Positions 33,173 through 42,633 of a DNA stretch of 64,000 bases are shown here, in pieces. Location: positions 186,001 through 250,000 of the forward strand of contig MU385752.1 of the NCBI GenBank assembly GCA_022497155.1. The letters are read 5' to 3'. Origin of the DNA: Whalleya microplaca. Its lineage: Eukaryota; Ascomycota; Sordariomycetes; Xylariales; Xylariaceae. Numbering within the stretch: the first letter of the stretch is position 1; each line of letters opens with the position of its first letter. The position numbers and the translations under genes are program-made. Below the pieces are notes generated by a model. It saw only the letters and a list, made by a program, of their open reading frames with translations. It had not been told where the DNA came from and ran no database searches.

Positions 33173-36100
33173 CTACGCCTCCGTCTCAACCCCAGCATCC
33201 TTCTCCCCATGGTGAAAGATGCCGCTGACGGAGCCCTTGAGCCGCCCCAGCCGGCCGCCGAGGTGCTCGGCCTCGCGCGCGGCGCGCCACTGCATGACGC
33301 CGCGGTGCTTGCGGTGCAGCTGGCGGTGGTGGTCCTTGTAGTCGCGCAGCGAGTTGCGGAAGCCGCGCGACCCGTCGTCCGGGTCGTTGTGGCCGGGCGC
33401 CAGCACCGACGTCGCCGCCGCCGTCGACGAGTCCACGGGGCTGCGGAAGATGTTCTTCACCTTCTTCAGGTCCGCTAGGGAGACTGTTGATGAGCCCTTT
33501 GAGTGGTGTCTGCTGTTGCCGGAGTCGGGGTTGGGGGAGTCGGAGTCGTTGTCGGAAGAGGAGGCTGAGGATGAGTCGTCGTTGGTGTGCACGCGCAGTT
33601 TCTTCTTGCGCGTGTCGTCCTCCGCGCTGTCGCCGCGCGAAGCGGGGGAAACCTCCTCGCTCTCGGAGTCGGAGACGTCGGCGGAGTCATCGTCGAGGTT
33701 CTCGTCCGTGATGGTGTCCAGGCACTCCATCACGTCCCTCATGTCCGTGTTCTTGACCTGGGAGGCGTAGCTCTTATGGTACCCGGACAATCCCCGCCAG
33801 AACTTTAGCGCGATCTCGACCTGGCCCAGGGGCTGCTCGTTCTCGCTCGTGCCCGTGTATTCGCAGCAGGATTGCGCCTTGCGGAGGCCGTCCTTGGAGC
33901 CCTTCCACACCTGGAGCGTCTTCGTCTCATCCTCCTCGTCGACGAGGTCGTGGAGCCAGAGTACGGCGAAGGCGGCGGTCCTGTCGGGTCCGACTATGGA
34001 CTCGCGGAATTCAATTACTAGAGCGGAGGCATAGCGCTTGCGAACGGCCAGGAACACATCTTCGGGCCCCTTTTTGCCCTTTGATATCCACTGGCCGTTT
34101 TCGGAGTACAACTTGGCGGCGCCGAGGTTAGTCCGTATCTTGATCCGGTGCTCGGTTAAGTTTTTGGATAGATCTCCTTTCGGCTTGACCCCGCCCCGGA
34201 TCTGGAGTGTCCCGTAATCCCACCCTCGGAGGTTTGGAGGAAGCTTAATCTCCACGCTACGCCACACCATGCTAATACGTGCTCGTCCGTATCCAATGCC
34301 ACCAACCACTACAGTAGAGTTAGCAATTACTCGCATATGATGGTAAAATGTAGCCTTAATATGTTGAAAGGAATGACAATAGTCAAGTCTTTTGGTGATA
34401 GAAGAACAGGCAAGAATGTAAAAGAGCATCAGGTTCGACTTACAAGGATAATTCTCCATGACCCGGCTCCCCCTCGCGAACGCCTTCGCCAGCGGGAGGT
34501 AGACGATGCCGATGAGCGGGTCGTCCTCGCGCTCGCGCGCGTCCCGCACCGCGACGACGACCTCGGCGTCGCGCCAGTCGCGCACGAAGCGCTCCGTGCC
34601 GGCGTTGAAGAAGGGCTTCGAGTTCTTGGGCTTGGTGCGCGACCGGTAGATCTTCTTGTGGTTCAGCACCACCGTGCAGTAGCTGTCCGGCAGGTCGTCG
34701 GCCTGCTCGGCCTCGTCCTCGTCGTCGCCGCCGCCGTCACCACCTTTATCCTGCTTTTGTAGTTTCTGTATCTCCAGCCCCGTGATGTTGTGGATCTGCA
34801 CGCTTAGGATGCCCGACACGAAGTCGGAAGATGGCGGCGCCGACGTGATCATCGCTTTCTCGAGCTCGGTGTAGTCCTGCGCCTTCTGCTGCTTGACTTC
34901 CTCGTCGTCCGAGGGCTTGCCGGCCTCCCTGAGCTTGTACTCGGCGGTATCCGAGACGTGTTTCTTGAGCTGTTCCTTGGTCCGGATCTCTTCGTTGATG
35001 GTCTGCTGCTCGAGTTCCTCCGCTGTGATTTTCTTCTTGGCGAAGTAGCCGACGGACCATGACAGAGTTCCCGGCATCATCTCGTCGGCATCCTGGCCTA
35101 CGAAACGGTCCTCGCGGTCTTGTATCCTGTTGCACGTTTTCTGGTCCTTCATCAGGCGCTTCAGGTCCACCTCGACGCGGCCCAAGTCGTCATCAGCAGA
35201 CCACTTATCGGAATCCCAGAGCTGGAGGCGCAGCTTCTCTTCTGCGTTCAGCTCTTCAGAAGTCACCAAGATGCTGGCAAACTCGTGCCAACTCGGCTCA
35301 TTTTCTTCGGCCACAATACGAGTCGAGGCTACCGGTTTACCGAATTTGCCCCACGACACTGTGACGTACGCATCGCTCGAGCCTTGCATGGGGCCTATGC
35401 CGCCATCACCCTGTTTGAAACCCCGCGCGTGCTTGATGAAGATCCAGAGAACACCTATACTAGTCGTATCCTTCTTGAAGTCGTCACCCACTAGCATGTC
35501 TTTCAAGTTGAGGGTCAAACTCTTAGGAGCCACGTATTCCGCAAGGGCGGCATCGATAGCAGAATTGACGAAGGACGATATCAGGGGAACATCCGTGAGA
35601 CTAAAGCTGTGTTTTGATAGCGGGACACAAGACATACTCGCCTTGGGCTGTCCCAGGAAGGTCATGGTGCACAGCGCAATAAAAGGAGGGTCGGGCGTCA
35701 GCTGGAGCCGTAATCGTAACGTCAAAATGAGACCCCTGAGCTCGACCCAAACGGGGATGGCTACACCTCCAGGTAGATAGAACTTTAAAAACAGATGCGC
35801 GTTTTTAGCCTTCGCCTTGATCGACTTGCCCGATACCCGGCTTCGGTATGCGAGGGCAAGCTCCAGGTTGACGAAATCGCCCTCTTCGGCTTCCATGCCT
35901 TCGCGAACGGATGTCTCGTCCAGCTCCTCTTGTTTCGGGCCTTTATTCTCCTTGTTTTCCTCTTCGGCCGTATCTTGGTCCCCGGCGCTTTCTTGCGGGT
36001 TCTGTGGGTCAGTTCGGTCGCTCTTGGTCTTGTTCTCGTCACTACGAAGCTGTCCATCGGAACTAACCGAGCGACTGGCTGCACCGGTGGGTAACCACCG

Positions 36101-37339
36101 AACGCCCAGTATGCGAATGGCCTCGCTGCCTTGACCCATGTCATCTACGCTGACCATTTTGATGACTTTCGGCAGTGATGCCTGCATCACGTCCTCGATT
36201 TGATCTACCAGCGAAGCGAAAAGATCAGGGTTGATGAGCGGCCAGATCGCCGCGAATAGACTATTGAGCCACTGTACGGACTCGGGCAGTTCTTCATTGT
36301 TGCTCAAAATAGTCTGCTCTTCTCGGCGGGCCGCATCCCAGGTCTCGTCGTCGAACACCTCGTTTGTCCTCTTATTCACCCACTTTCCCATACCAAGGAC
36401 GGTCGCCGACGACAGAAGCAGGTATGCAATAGTGCTGATTATAGTAGACCACCGGGGCAATAAACTGGTCACTTGGTCGGACCGCACCGGAGACCCGCGG
36501 CCCAAGAACCATTGGGATAAGAACAGGACGGCAGATAGGACCCCTATTGTGCCTAATCCGGTGTATACAGCCTGCTGGTATATATTGGCTAGCTCTCGTC
36601 TTGTAGACTCGAAATCCGGTGTCGGGAATAATCTGTGCATCCCATTGTGGCCTCTCTGTATTTTCTCTCGCTCTGCGTCCAGCTCCTCGTCTGATTTAGC
36701 GGCACCTTGCGGTCCCGTAGCCGTGTGATGGTGCGCCCCTGGCTCCGGTACGTTCTCGGGCACCGAGCTCAAGTCCTTCTCGGTCTGGTCGTGTATGACG
36801 ATCGGTAGATGGGTGACTGGGTCGGTGACTTCTCGTCCCTCACCATGCCTCTTTGCCTTTTTCATGGCCTTGCGCTTTTCCTTCGGGTCGATTGCGCCAG
36901 CAACAGCCTCCGTGGCCGACTTCTCTTGCTTCCCATCTTTTTTCTTGCTGTCCTCTTTTCGAGATTGATCTGGCCTCTCTTGTTCTTCGTGTGAGGACTC
37001 CTCTCGGGGCCGTGCCTCCTCTTGTGGTATATCCCCTTCGGACGGGTTTTCTGTTGGATGATCGGCATAGTTGCGGTTTGCGGCAGGGTATGGGTCATGT
37101 TGCGTCTTGGGTGTGTCTTCGCCCTTGATGACGGCTTTGGCGGATTGAAAGGCTCGCCTGGGTTTCGACACATCCTCGGGCCCTTGTTGTGCCTGCTCCT
37201 CGTCTACCAGCTGGCCATCCAACTCTTTTCTGTGCTTTCTGTAACCTTGTATGGTAGGTATGGGGTGTTTGGCATTGTGCGGATTTCTGTACTCTCTGGT
37301 GGCCGCATCTTGCTCGAAGTCTACTTGGCTACTCGACAT
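33173..37339 (-). CDS. Mug190-like SMP/C2-domain membrane-contact protein
   Basis: Exons 37339-34444 and 34308-33173, 1,343 residues. The 135-nt intron (GTAAGT...TGTAG) has no stop and is a multiple of three, so it also reads through; splicing it restores ENYPLVGGIGYGRARISM. The start is the ATG at 37339. Order: charged N-terminus (~1-250), two TM segments (~260-285 and ~300-322), an SMP-type lipid-binding domain (~355-620, starting PDLFASLVDQIEDVMQASLP), C2 domain 1 (~645-760, DAYVTVSW and LQLWDSDKW), C2 domain 2 (~855-975, broken by an acidic Gly insert), and a long C-terminal region with an acidic-Ser stretch. This is the tricalbin/Mug190 plan: ER-anchored lipid transfer at contact sites, with C2 domains touching the opposite membrane. 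Mug190 rather than tricalbin is chosen from the long hydrophilic N-terminus; moderate certainty. Confidence 0.82.
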   Translation of the reverse strand: MSSSQVDFEQDAATREYRNPHNAKHPIPTIQGYRKHRKELDGQLVDEEQAQQGPEDVSKPRRAFQSAKAVIKGEDTPKTQHDPYPAANRNYADHPTENPSEGDIPQEEARPREESSHEEQERPDQSRKEDSKKKDGKQEKSATEAVAGAIDPKEKRKAMKKAKRHGEGREVTDPVTHLPIVIHDQTEKDLSSVPENVPEPGAHHHTATGPQGAAKSDEELDAEREKIQRGHNGMHRLFPTPDFESTRRELANIYQQAVYTGLGTIGVLSAVLFLSQWFLGRGSPVRSDQVTSLLPRWSTIISTIAYLLLSSATVLGMGKWVNKRTNEVFDDETWDAARREEQTILSNNEELPESVQWLNSLFAAIWPLINPDLFASLVDQIEDVMQASLPKVIKMVSVDDMGQGSEAIRILGVRWLPTGAASRSVSSDGQLRSDENKTKSDRTDPQNPQESAGDQDTAEEENKENKGPKQEELDETSVREGMEAEEGDFVNLELALAYRSRVSGKSIKAKAKNAHLFLKFYLPGGVAIPVWVELRGLILTLRLRLQLTPDPPFIALCTMTFLGQPKASMSCVPLSKHSFSLTDVPLISSFVNSAIDAALAEYVAPKSLTLNLKDMLVGDDFKKDTTSIGVLWIFIKHARGFKQGDGGIGPMQGSSDAYVTVSWGKFGKPVASTRIVAEENEPSWHEFASILVTSEELNAEEKLRLQLWDSDKWSADDDLGRVEVDLKRLMKDQKTCNRIQDREDRFVGQDADEMMPGTLSWSVGYFAKKKITAEELEQQTINEEIRTKEQLKKHVSDTAEYKLREAGKPSDDEEVKQQKAQDYTELEKAMITSAPPSSDFVSGILSVQIHNITGLEIQKLQKQDKGGDGGGDDEDEAEQADDLPDSYCTVVLNHKKIYRSRTKPKNSKPFFNAGTERFVRDWRDAEVVVAVRDAREREDDPLIGIVYLPLAKAFARGSRVMENYPCKSNLMLFYILACSSITKRLDYCHSFQHIKATFYHHMRVIANSTVVVGGIGYGRARISMVWRSVEIKLPPNLRGWDYGTLQIRGGVKPKGDLSKNLTEHRIKIRTNLGAAKLYSENGQWISKGKKGPEDVFLAVRKRYASALVIEFRESIVGPDRTAAFAVLWLHDLVDEEDETKTLQVWKGSKDGLRKAQSCCEYTGTSENEQPLGQVEIALKFWRGLSGYHKSYASQVKNTDMRDVMECLDTITDENLDDDSADVSDSESEEVSPASRGDSAEDDTRKKKLRVHTNDDSSSASSSDNDSDSPNPDSGNSRHHSKGSSTVSLADLKKVKNIFRSPVDSSTAAATSVLAPGHNDPDDGSRGFRNSLRDYKDHHRQLHRKHRGVMQWRAAREAEHLGGRLGRLKGSVSGIFHHGEKDAGVETEA

Positions 37340-38477
37340 CTTCACGTGCGTAGGGCTCGATGGGATATTAAACCAGAATCAACGTGAGTAGCAGTAGGTA
37401 CGTGTATCGCATTCGTCAGTGGCCAGGTGATAGCGGCAGTAGATAGTAGCTAAGAAGGTAATCAAATAAGTAGGTAGTATAGAATGGAATATAAGCTCTT
37501 ATTATTGTAGGTGACGAGTTCGAGTTCGAGAGCTTCGTGTAAGTAGGATTCTGTAAGTAATAGAGAGGCAGACAGGCAGACAGGCAGACAGGCAGACAGG
37601 AAAGTACCTATGTACCAAACACGCAATGATGCACGCAGAACAGACAGAAACAGGTAACAGCAATGACAAGATGCAAGGTCAATGGCCAGTCAAGAATATG
37701 TGAATGTATTCGCTTGCATCACCGGGATGACAGCGTTGGACGCGTTGGATAACATCTGTGTAAAAGGCGAAGACTGTGGTAGGAGTTTGGATTTTGGTGG
37801 CAGGATGAGGTCATCGCTTTTCGCTTGAAACAAGCTGCAACTCGCAAGCCACTGCCGCTTAACCGCTTAACCGTTATAGTGGGGCTCTATTAAGGTTCAG
37901 GTGCCTGGGCCGCCGGGAGAAAAGCTCCGGCTTTAGGCCCTTTTCACCTTGGTTGTTAGGGTACATATATAGCCCACGTAGCGACGTAGCGTCCGCTAAA
38001 ACCCCTGCCAATGCAGCCTGTACCGACGACATGATCCACTCCACAGTGGCATGCTCCCCCGCAGACGTCACCGTACTTCAGAGTTCAGTGGCGCCCATTA
38101 CTACGGTATATACACATGTACTTCAGATCCTACTACTATGTATAGTCTCCGTCCCGTCTCTAAACGATAAGAATTGCTTCTCTACAGTCTACATATAGTA
38201 ATAGCCCGGTAGACTTGTAAGCTATCGGACGAGCTACGTGTTAAGCCTCGACTCCTATTACGTATCATTAGGTGGATATTGAAATAAAGTCAACATGATT
38301 TAAGTCGATATGGTTTTGTCGATGAATTGCTGTTTTATTGGTGTACACCGCCTAGAGCATCTGACTTATGATCTCTATACTCAATTGGACAGGTTGATAG
38401 GTATAACGGCCGGACAGACCTCCGGGCTGCGTCACACGGATAGGTTACAAGGTATGCCGTCTGACCGTTCCGAGGTC
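37340..38477. promoter_or_regulatory. intergenic region upstream of the Mug190-like gene
   Basis: Holds the promoter of the minus-strand Mug190-like gene and the 3' end of the methyltransferase gene. Includes an 8-nt tandem repeat (GGCAGACA, 37567-37600). No gene seen. Confidence 0.55.
37567..37600 (+). repeat. four copies of an 8-nt unit GGCAGACA
   Basis: Four perfect units plus GG, within 240 nt of the Mug190-like start codon. Confidence 0.9.
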
Positions 38478-39086
38478 TCATTTGGGTCGGAGAAGATAGC
38501 ACCAATGAAAGACGTCCGGATCACTCGACTTAAATTTGGGCGTCAGGATCTTGGCGATGACCTCGACCTCGAACGGCAACGCCTCGACATCGAACCGCCG
38601 CGCCGAGTAGCTGAGCGAGATCCAGAGCCCGTCGTTGGCCAGGCACTTCCGGACCTGGTACACCATGCGCCGGAATGCCGTCTCCCCGCCGCACGACACG
38701 GCGTCCACGGTGCTCTTGTCGACGACGACGTCGAACTCGCGGTTCTGGCGCAAGCCGTAGCTCAGCTGCGTGACGTCGGCGACGACGTACTTCATGCGCA
38801 CGTTGTCGAACGCGGCCTTCTCCCGCTGCTGCCCGCGCTCGATCGCGAGCGGCTCGTAGTCGACGTTCGTCACGTCCAGGTAGCCCCGCGAGCGGAAGTG
38901 GTTCTGCAGGTCGCTCGTGCCCGAGCCCAGGTGCAGGATCCGCGTCGGGCGCGCGGTGTCGGAATGGCTGGAGAGATGCGGCTCGAGGATCGCCATGAAG
39001 CTCTCCGAGGACGTCAGCCATTCGAACGACGTCTCGGACGCGAATCGCTCGCGCCAGTAGCTCTGCTTCTCGAAATCTGCCGGCAT
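38478..39086 (-). CDS. class I SAM-dependent methyltransferase, METTL13-like
   Basis: A single exon of 202 codons. It starts MPADFEKQSYWRERF, the YWxxRF opening followed by FEWL that is typical of the METTL13/EEF1A-lysine-methyltransferase-like group, so the N-terminus is complete. Motif I is ILHLGSGTSDL (residues ~50-60), the acidic motif II NVDYEP follows about 20 residues on, and VVADVTQL and DVVVDKSTVDAV give motifs III/IV. These bind S-adenosylmethionine. Substrate is unknown: close relatives methylate protein lysines, so a translation-factor target is possible but unproven. High GC compared with flanks. Confidence 0.8.
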   Translation of the reverse strand: MPADFEKQSYWRERFASETSFEWLTSSESFMAILEPHLSSHSDTARPTRILHLGSGTSDLQNHFRSRGYLDVTNVDYEPLAIERGQQREKAAFDNVRMKYVVADVTQLSYGLRQNREFDVVVDKSTVDAVSCGGETAFRRMVYQVRKCLANDGLWISLSYSARRFDVEALPFEVEVIAKILTPKFKSSDPDVFHWCYLLRPK

Positions 39087-40561
39087 TTCTTGAGAGGCAG
39101 CATCAGATTAACTAACGTAAGGCTGGAAGAGTGTAGGTTAAAAATAGATGTGTTCTTGTTCGTGAAGATGCGTGTGCATGGCCAAATATGTATCATTCCA
39201 AACAAGCTGGCGAGGTGGCAGGTGGGCCGTCGTCAATGGCATCCCACTATTAATACATAGTATTAAGACCCACGACAATGTGCTTGACACTGTGTTTCCA
39301 CATTCCAACGTGATTTCGGTACCTAAAACAACGACGTGTGTCCTATTACCAGCCAGCCGGGTTGAGCTGCGTTGAATCTCATGAGAATAAGAGATTGCAG
39401 GCTCGCGGGGAGTTACCAGTGAATCTCTTTCTCTTTGAATTTCTGGTTTTTTGTAAGTCATTTCTATATATAAGTATGAATGTTTGAAAATTCAGAATGG
39501 CAATATCAAATACCCTTAACACTATTTATCTAGGCCTTTTAATACCGTGCATATTGTCTTAAGCTTTACACATAACACTACCTAAGTATTTAAGTATATA
39601 TTACTATTGTCTTGACTATTATTTAGGAATGGTATATTTAAGTCATTGCCTCTTTTCCCCTTTAGCTTAAGCTTTTATTATAGTATTTATAATTAATCTT
39701 AAAATTAAACCTATGCGTCCCTTATAAATATAACTCGTGAAACATAATGTTGCTCTTTTATAAAAACCTACTTAGAGCGAACGAAAAGGGATATTATACT
39801 GCTTGAAAACATGCACGGCAAGACACCTAGGTTTTCTTTATAATGACGAGGTTGTTTTTTTAGCCTATAAAGAAGTACTAAGACTAAGTAAAGGGATCGA
39901 TATAACAAGTTTAATTTACACAACTTAGCTTAGTTTTAGCTAAGTGCCTAATAACTTTATACGATGTTTTTTAAAAAACCAACTAAACCTAAAACTTTTC
40001 CTTGTTAATAAGTGTAAACTACTTTAAGTTATCTCCGTTTAAAAAAGCTATATTAATAAATATATCGATTTAATAAAAACAACTAACGTGGGAGTTATAA
40101 AGATTATAACGAATCTATATAACCTAGACGACACTAAGATAAAGAGCGTGATAACTATAAATATAAGGAGTTAAAGCGGGGAAGGTTCTCATAGGTCGAA
40201 CTTTAATCACTTCTATAGCTTCAATATATCGCTTAACATCAAACGACAAGACTATAGACAAACCTTATACTATGCTTCTTTATACCGTTGCTTTATCTGG
40301 AATCCTGTCGACAGAACGCCTACATCCGTACGTAGCTATCTATAAATGTTCCACATCGTGACTAGTGGGCTAGATTACCTATCTTGTGTTGCTTGAACCC
40401 CCACCTACGGCATGAGAGATAAGGCCGTTGTAACATTACCTAATGCTATAGATCTGCAGCTTCCTCCACACTTCGCTGTCGCCTTCCTAACTACTTCTAA
40501 GTTTCGACTTAATCACCTACAGAATAGATTACATACATCTTAACCTTAACGCAAAGCAAAT
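39087..40561. other. AT-rich island between methyltransferase and amidase
   Basis: Most of 39480-40200 is strikingly AT-rich with many TTA/TAA steps and no ORF, unlike the GC-rich genes either side. This is typical of a repeat destroyed by repeat-induced point mutation (inference). The last 350 nt are less extreme and should hold the amidase promoter. Confidence 0.6.
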
Positions 40562-42419
40562 ATGTCAGTAGTGAAACTCGGATCCGGTGGGGTGAAAGTG
40601 ACAGGGGACGATTTGAAGCCGCTGCTCGCGAAGGCGGGGCTCGAACTCTCGCCGCCGCTGGTCGAGGACTACACCACGCTGCTGAGTAGTTTGGAGGCGG
40701 CGATCTCCGCGATTCCGGACGACAAGACCGTGTTGCCGCGCCCGGACCTGGAGAAGTATCCTCGCACCGATATCCATATTCCAGACGACACCGAGTTCGG
40801 CGCATGGGCTACGAAGGTAGGTACCACAGTTTGGAAATAATAGTGAACGTTTTCTTAATGATATCTCTAGGTCACCGCAAAATGCAGTGCGCCTACGAGC
40901 GATCTGCTCAAGGGCCGAACGGTAGCGCTCAAAGATAACATGGCGTTTGCGGGAGTCCGCTGCACGAATGGAAGTGCCATGGTGGACTGGGTCCCGGAGA
41001 TCGACGCCACGATCGCGACGCGGGTCATGGATGCCGGGGCTACCATTCTTGGCAAGGCCGGTAAGATCCTCCTCAACTTACCTCAATCTCCACAGGTGAT
41101 TGACGGGAGAGTCCTTGAACTGAGACGTACCTAACAGCCTGCGAAAACTCGTGCTTGGAGGGAGTCTCCGGAACCGCAGTGACAGGCCAGGTCCACAACC
41201 CGTACGCCCACGGGTACAGCGCCGGCGGCTCTAGCAGCGGCTCGGGACGGCTGGTGGCGACGGGGTCCGTTGACCTCGCCTTCGGCTGCGATCAAGGGGG
41301 CAGCATCCGCATCCCGGCGTCCTCTTGCGGTGTCGTTGGCCTGAAGCCGACCTGGGGATTGGTGCCGTACACGGGCATCTTGAGCCTGGATGCGACCATT
41401 GACCATGCGGGGCCGATGGCGAAGACTGTCCGAGACTGCGCCTTGTTTCTTGAGGTGATTGCCGGTCCGGATGGGTGGGACGATCGGCAGCCGCCGTTCG
41501 GGCTCGAGGGGGACAGACTGAAGTTTGTGGCGCCTGTCGACGGCGTACTTACTAAGGAACCATCGAAGATGCTAGACGGCGTAAAGATCGGCGTATTGGT
41601 CGAGGGTTTCGAGGTCCCCGGACAAGACCCCAACGTCTTAGCTTCAGTCAAATCCGCAATTGAAAAACTGAGTAGTCTCGGAGCCGCGGTATCAGCCGTT
41701 TCAGTGCCTTTACACAGCGGGGCTCCGGTTCTTTGGACATGCGCCTTGCCCCTTGCAGGTGGCCGTCAATCCCTGCTCGGCGACATGGACGGGAGGAAGC
41801 AGTTCTACTTGACGGACAGAGCTGACTTAATCGGGCCGAAATTAACACAAGCCCAGTTCGATACCCTTGGGCCTGGAGCCTCCAACATTTACATGCAATA
41901 TCTATGGGTTCAGGAGAAGTACGGACCAAAACTGCAAGGAAGGTCCATGAATCTGCTGAAAGCTACTAGTGTAAGTTTTGTAGAGCGAATAATCTTTTAA
42001 GGCACAGAGCTAATAGAAGGATAGGATGCATATGATGAAGCTCTGAAAGACTTCGACGTCCTCGTTATGCCAACACTTCCTTGTCCACCTCCACGGTTGC
42101 CTGAACCAGGCGTGGATGAAGGCCCCTTGACATTTCTGAAGAGGAGTATCAGTTTAGTTTCTAACACGTGTCCCTTCAATAGTAAGTCTGAGTAGATTGT
42201 CCCAGGCACAGTGATTCTAGAAAAGTCTACTAATCAATTACGTTGACAGACTCGGGACATCCTGCTCTTTCGCTCCCTGTTGGTTTTGTGCCTGCTTTAG
42301 ATGATCCGAGTGTGAAATTGCCTACAGCTATGCAGATAGTAGGTCGAAAGTATGCAGACGCAGATTGCCTCAAAGTTGCAGCGGCCTGGGAGAAGGCTTT
42401 TGATTGGAAGACACTCTAG
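40562..42419 (+). CDS. amidase-signature family hydrolase
   Basis: Five exons: 40562-40816, 40871-41060, 41138-41970, 42025-42181 and 42250-42419; 534 residues, all frames closing. The Ser-cisSer-Lys triad is recognisable: Lys in [11 protein letters not shown], the Gly/Ser-rich signature [14 protein letters not shown] with the cis-Ser, and the nucleophile in the [14 protein letters not shown] motif. It hydrolyses an amide to a carboxylate plus ammonia; the substrate is unknown. The N-terminal ~80 residues are an extra helical cap found in one bacterial/fungal amidase subgroup. No signal peptide, so probably cytosolic. The second and third intron sites lie in conserved regions and give intact motifs when removed, which supports the model. 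Confidence 0.87.
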
Positions 42420-42633
42420 ATTGGCGGCCAGCGTCCCACCTATTGAGACTTGGTGATGCTTAGACCAGACTTAATTGGCTAGACTTGACATATTCGGAAT
42501 TTCTACATCACGAGACCTTCTACAGCTTTCAGCTTCCGTCATAGAAGCATGGTTGCATGTCTTGAGGAATTAGTAAGCTTTCCATTGAAGAACACGCTAT
42601 TTCGCTCTAGCTTTCGACAAACCCATGCATCAT

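Noticed and set aside
38310..39260. 316-codon plus-strand ORF
   Set aside because: Antisense of the methyltransferase gene, Arg/Ala/Val-rich shadow of a GC-rich exon.
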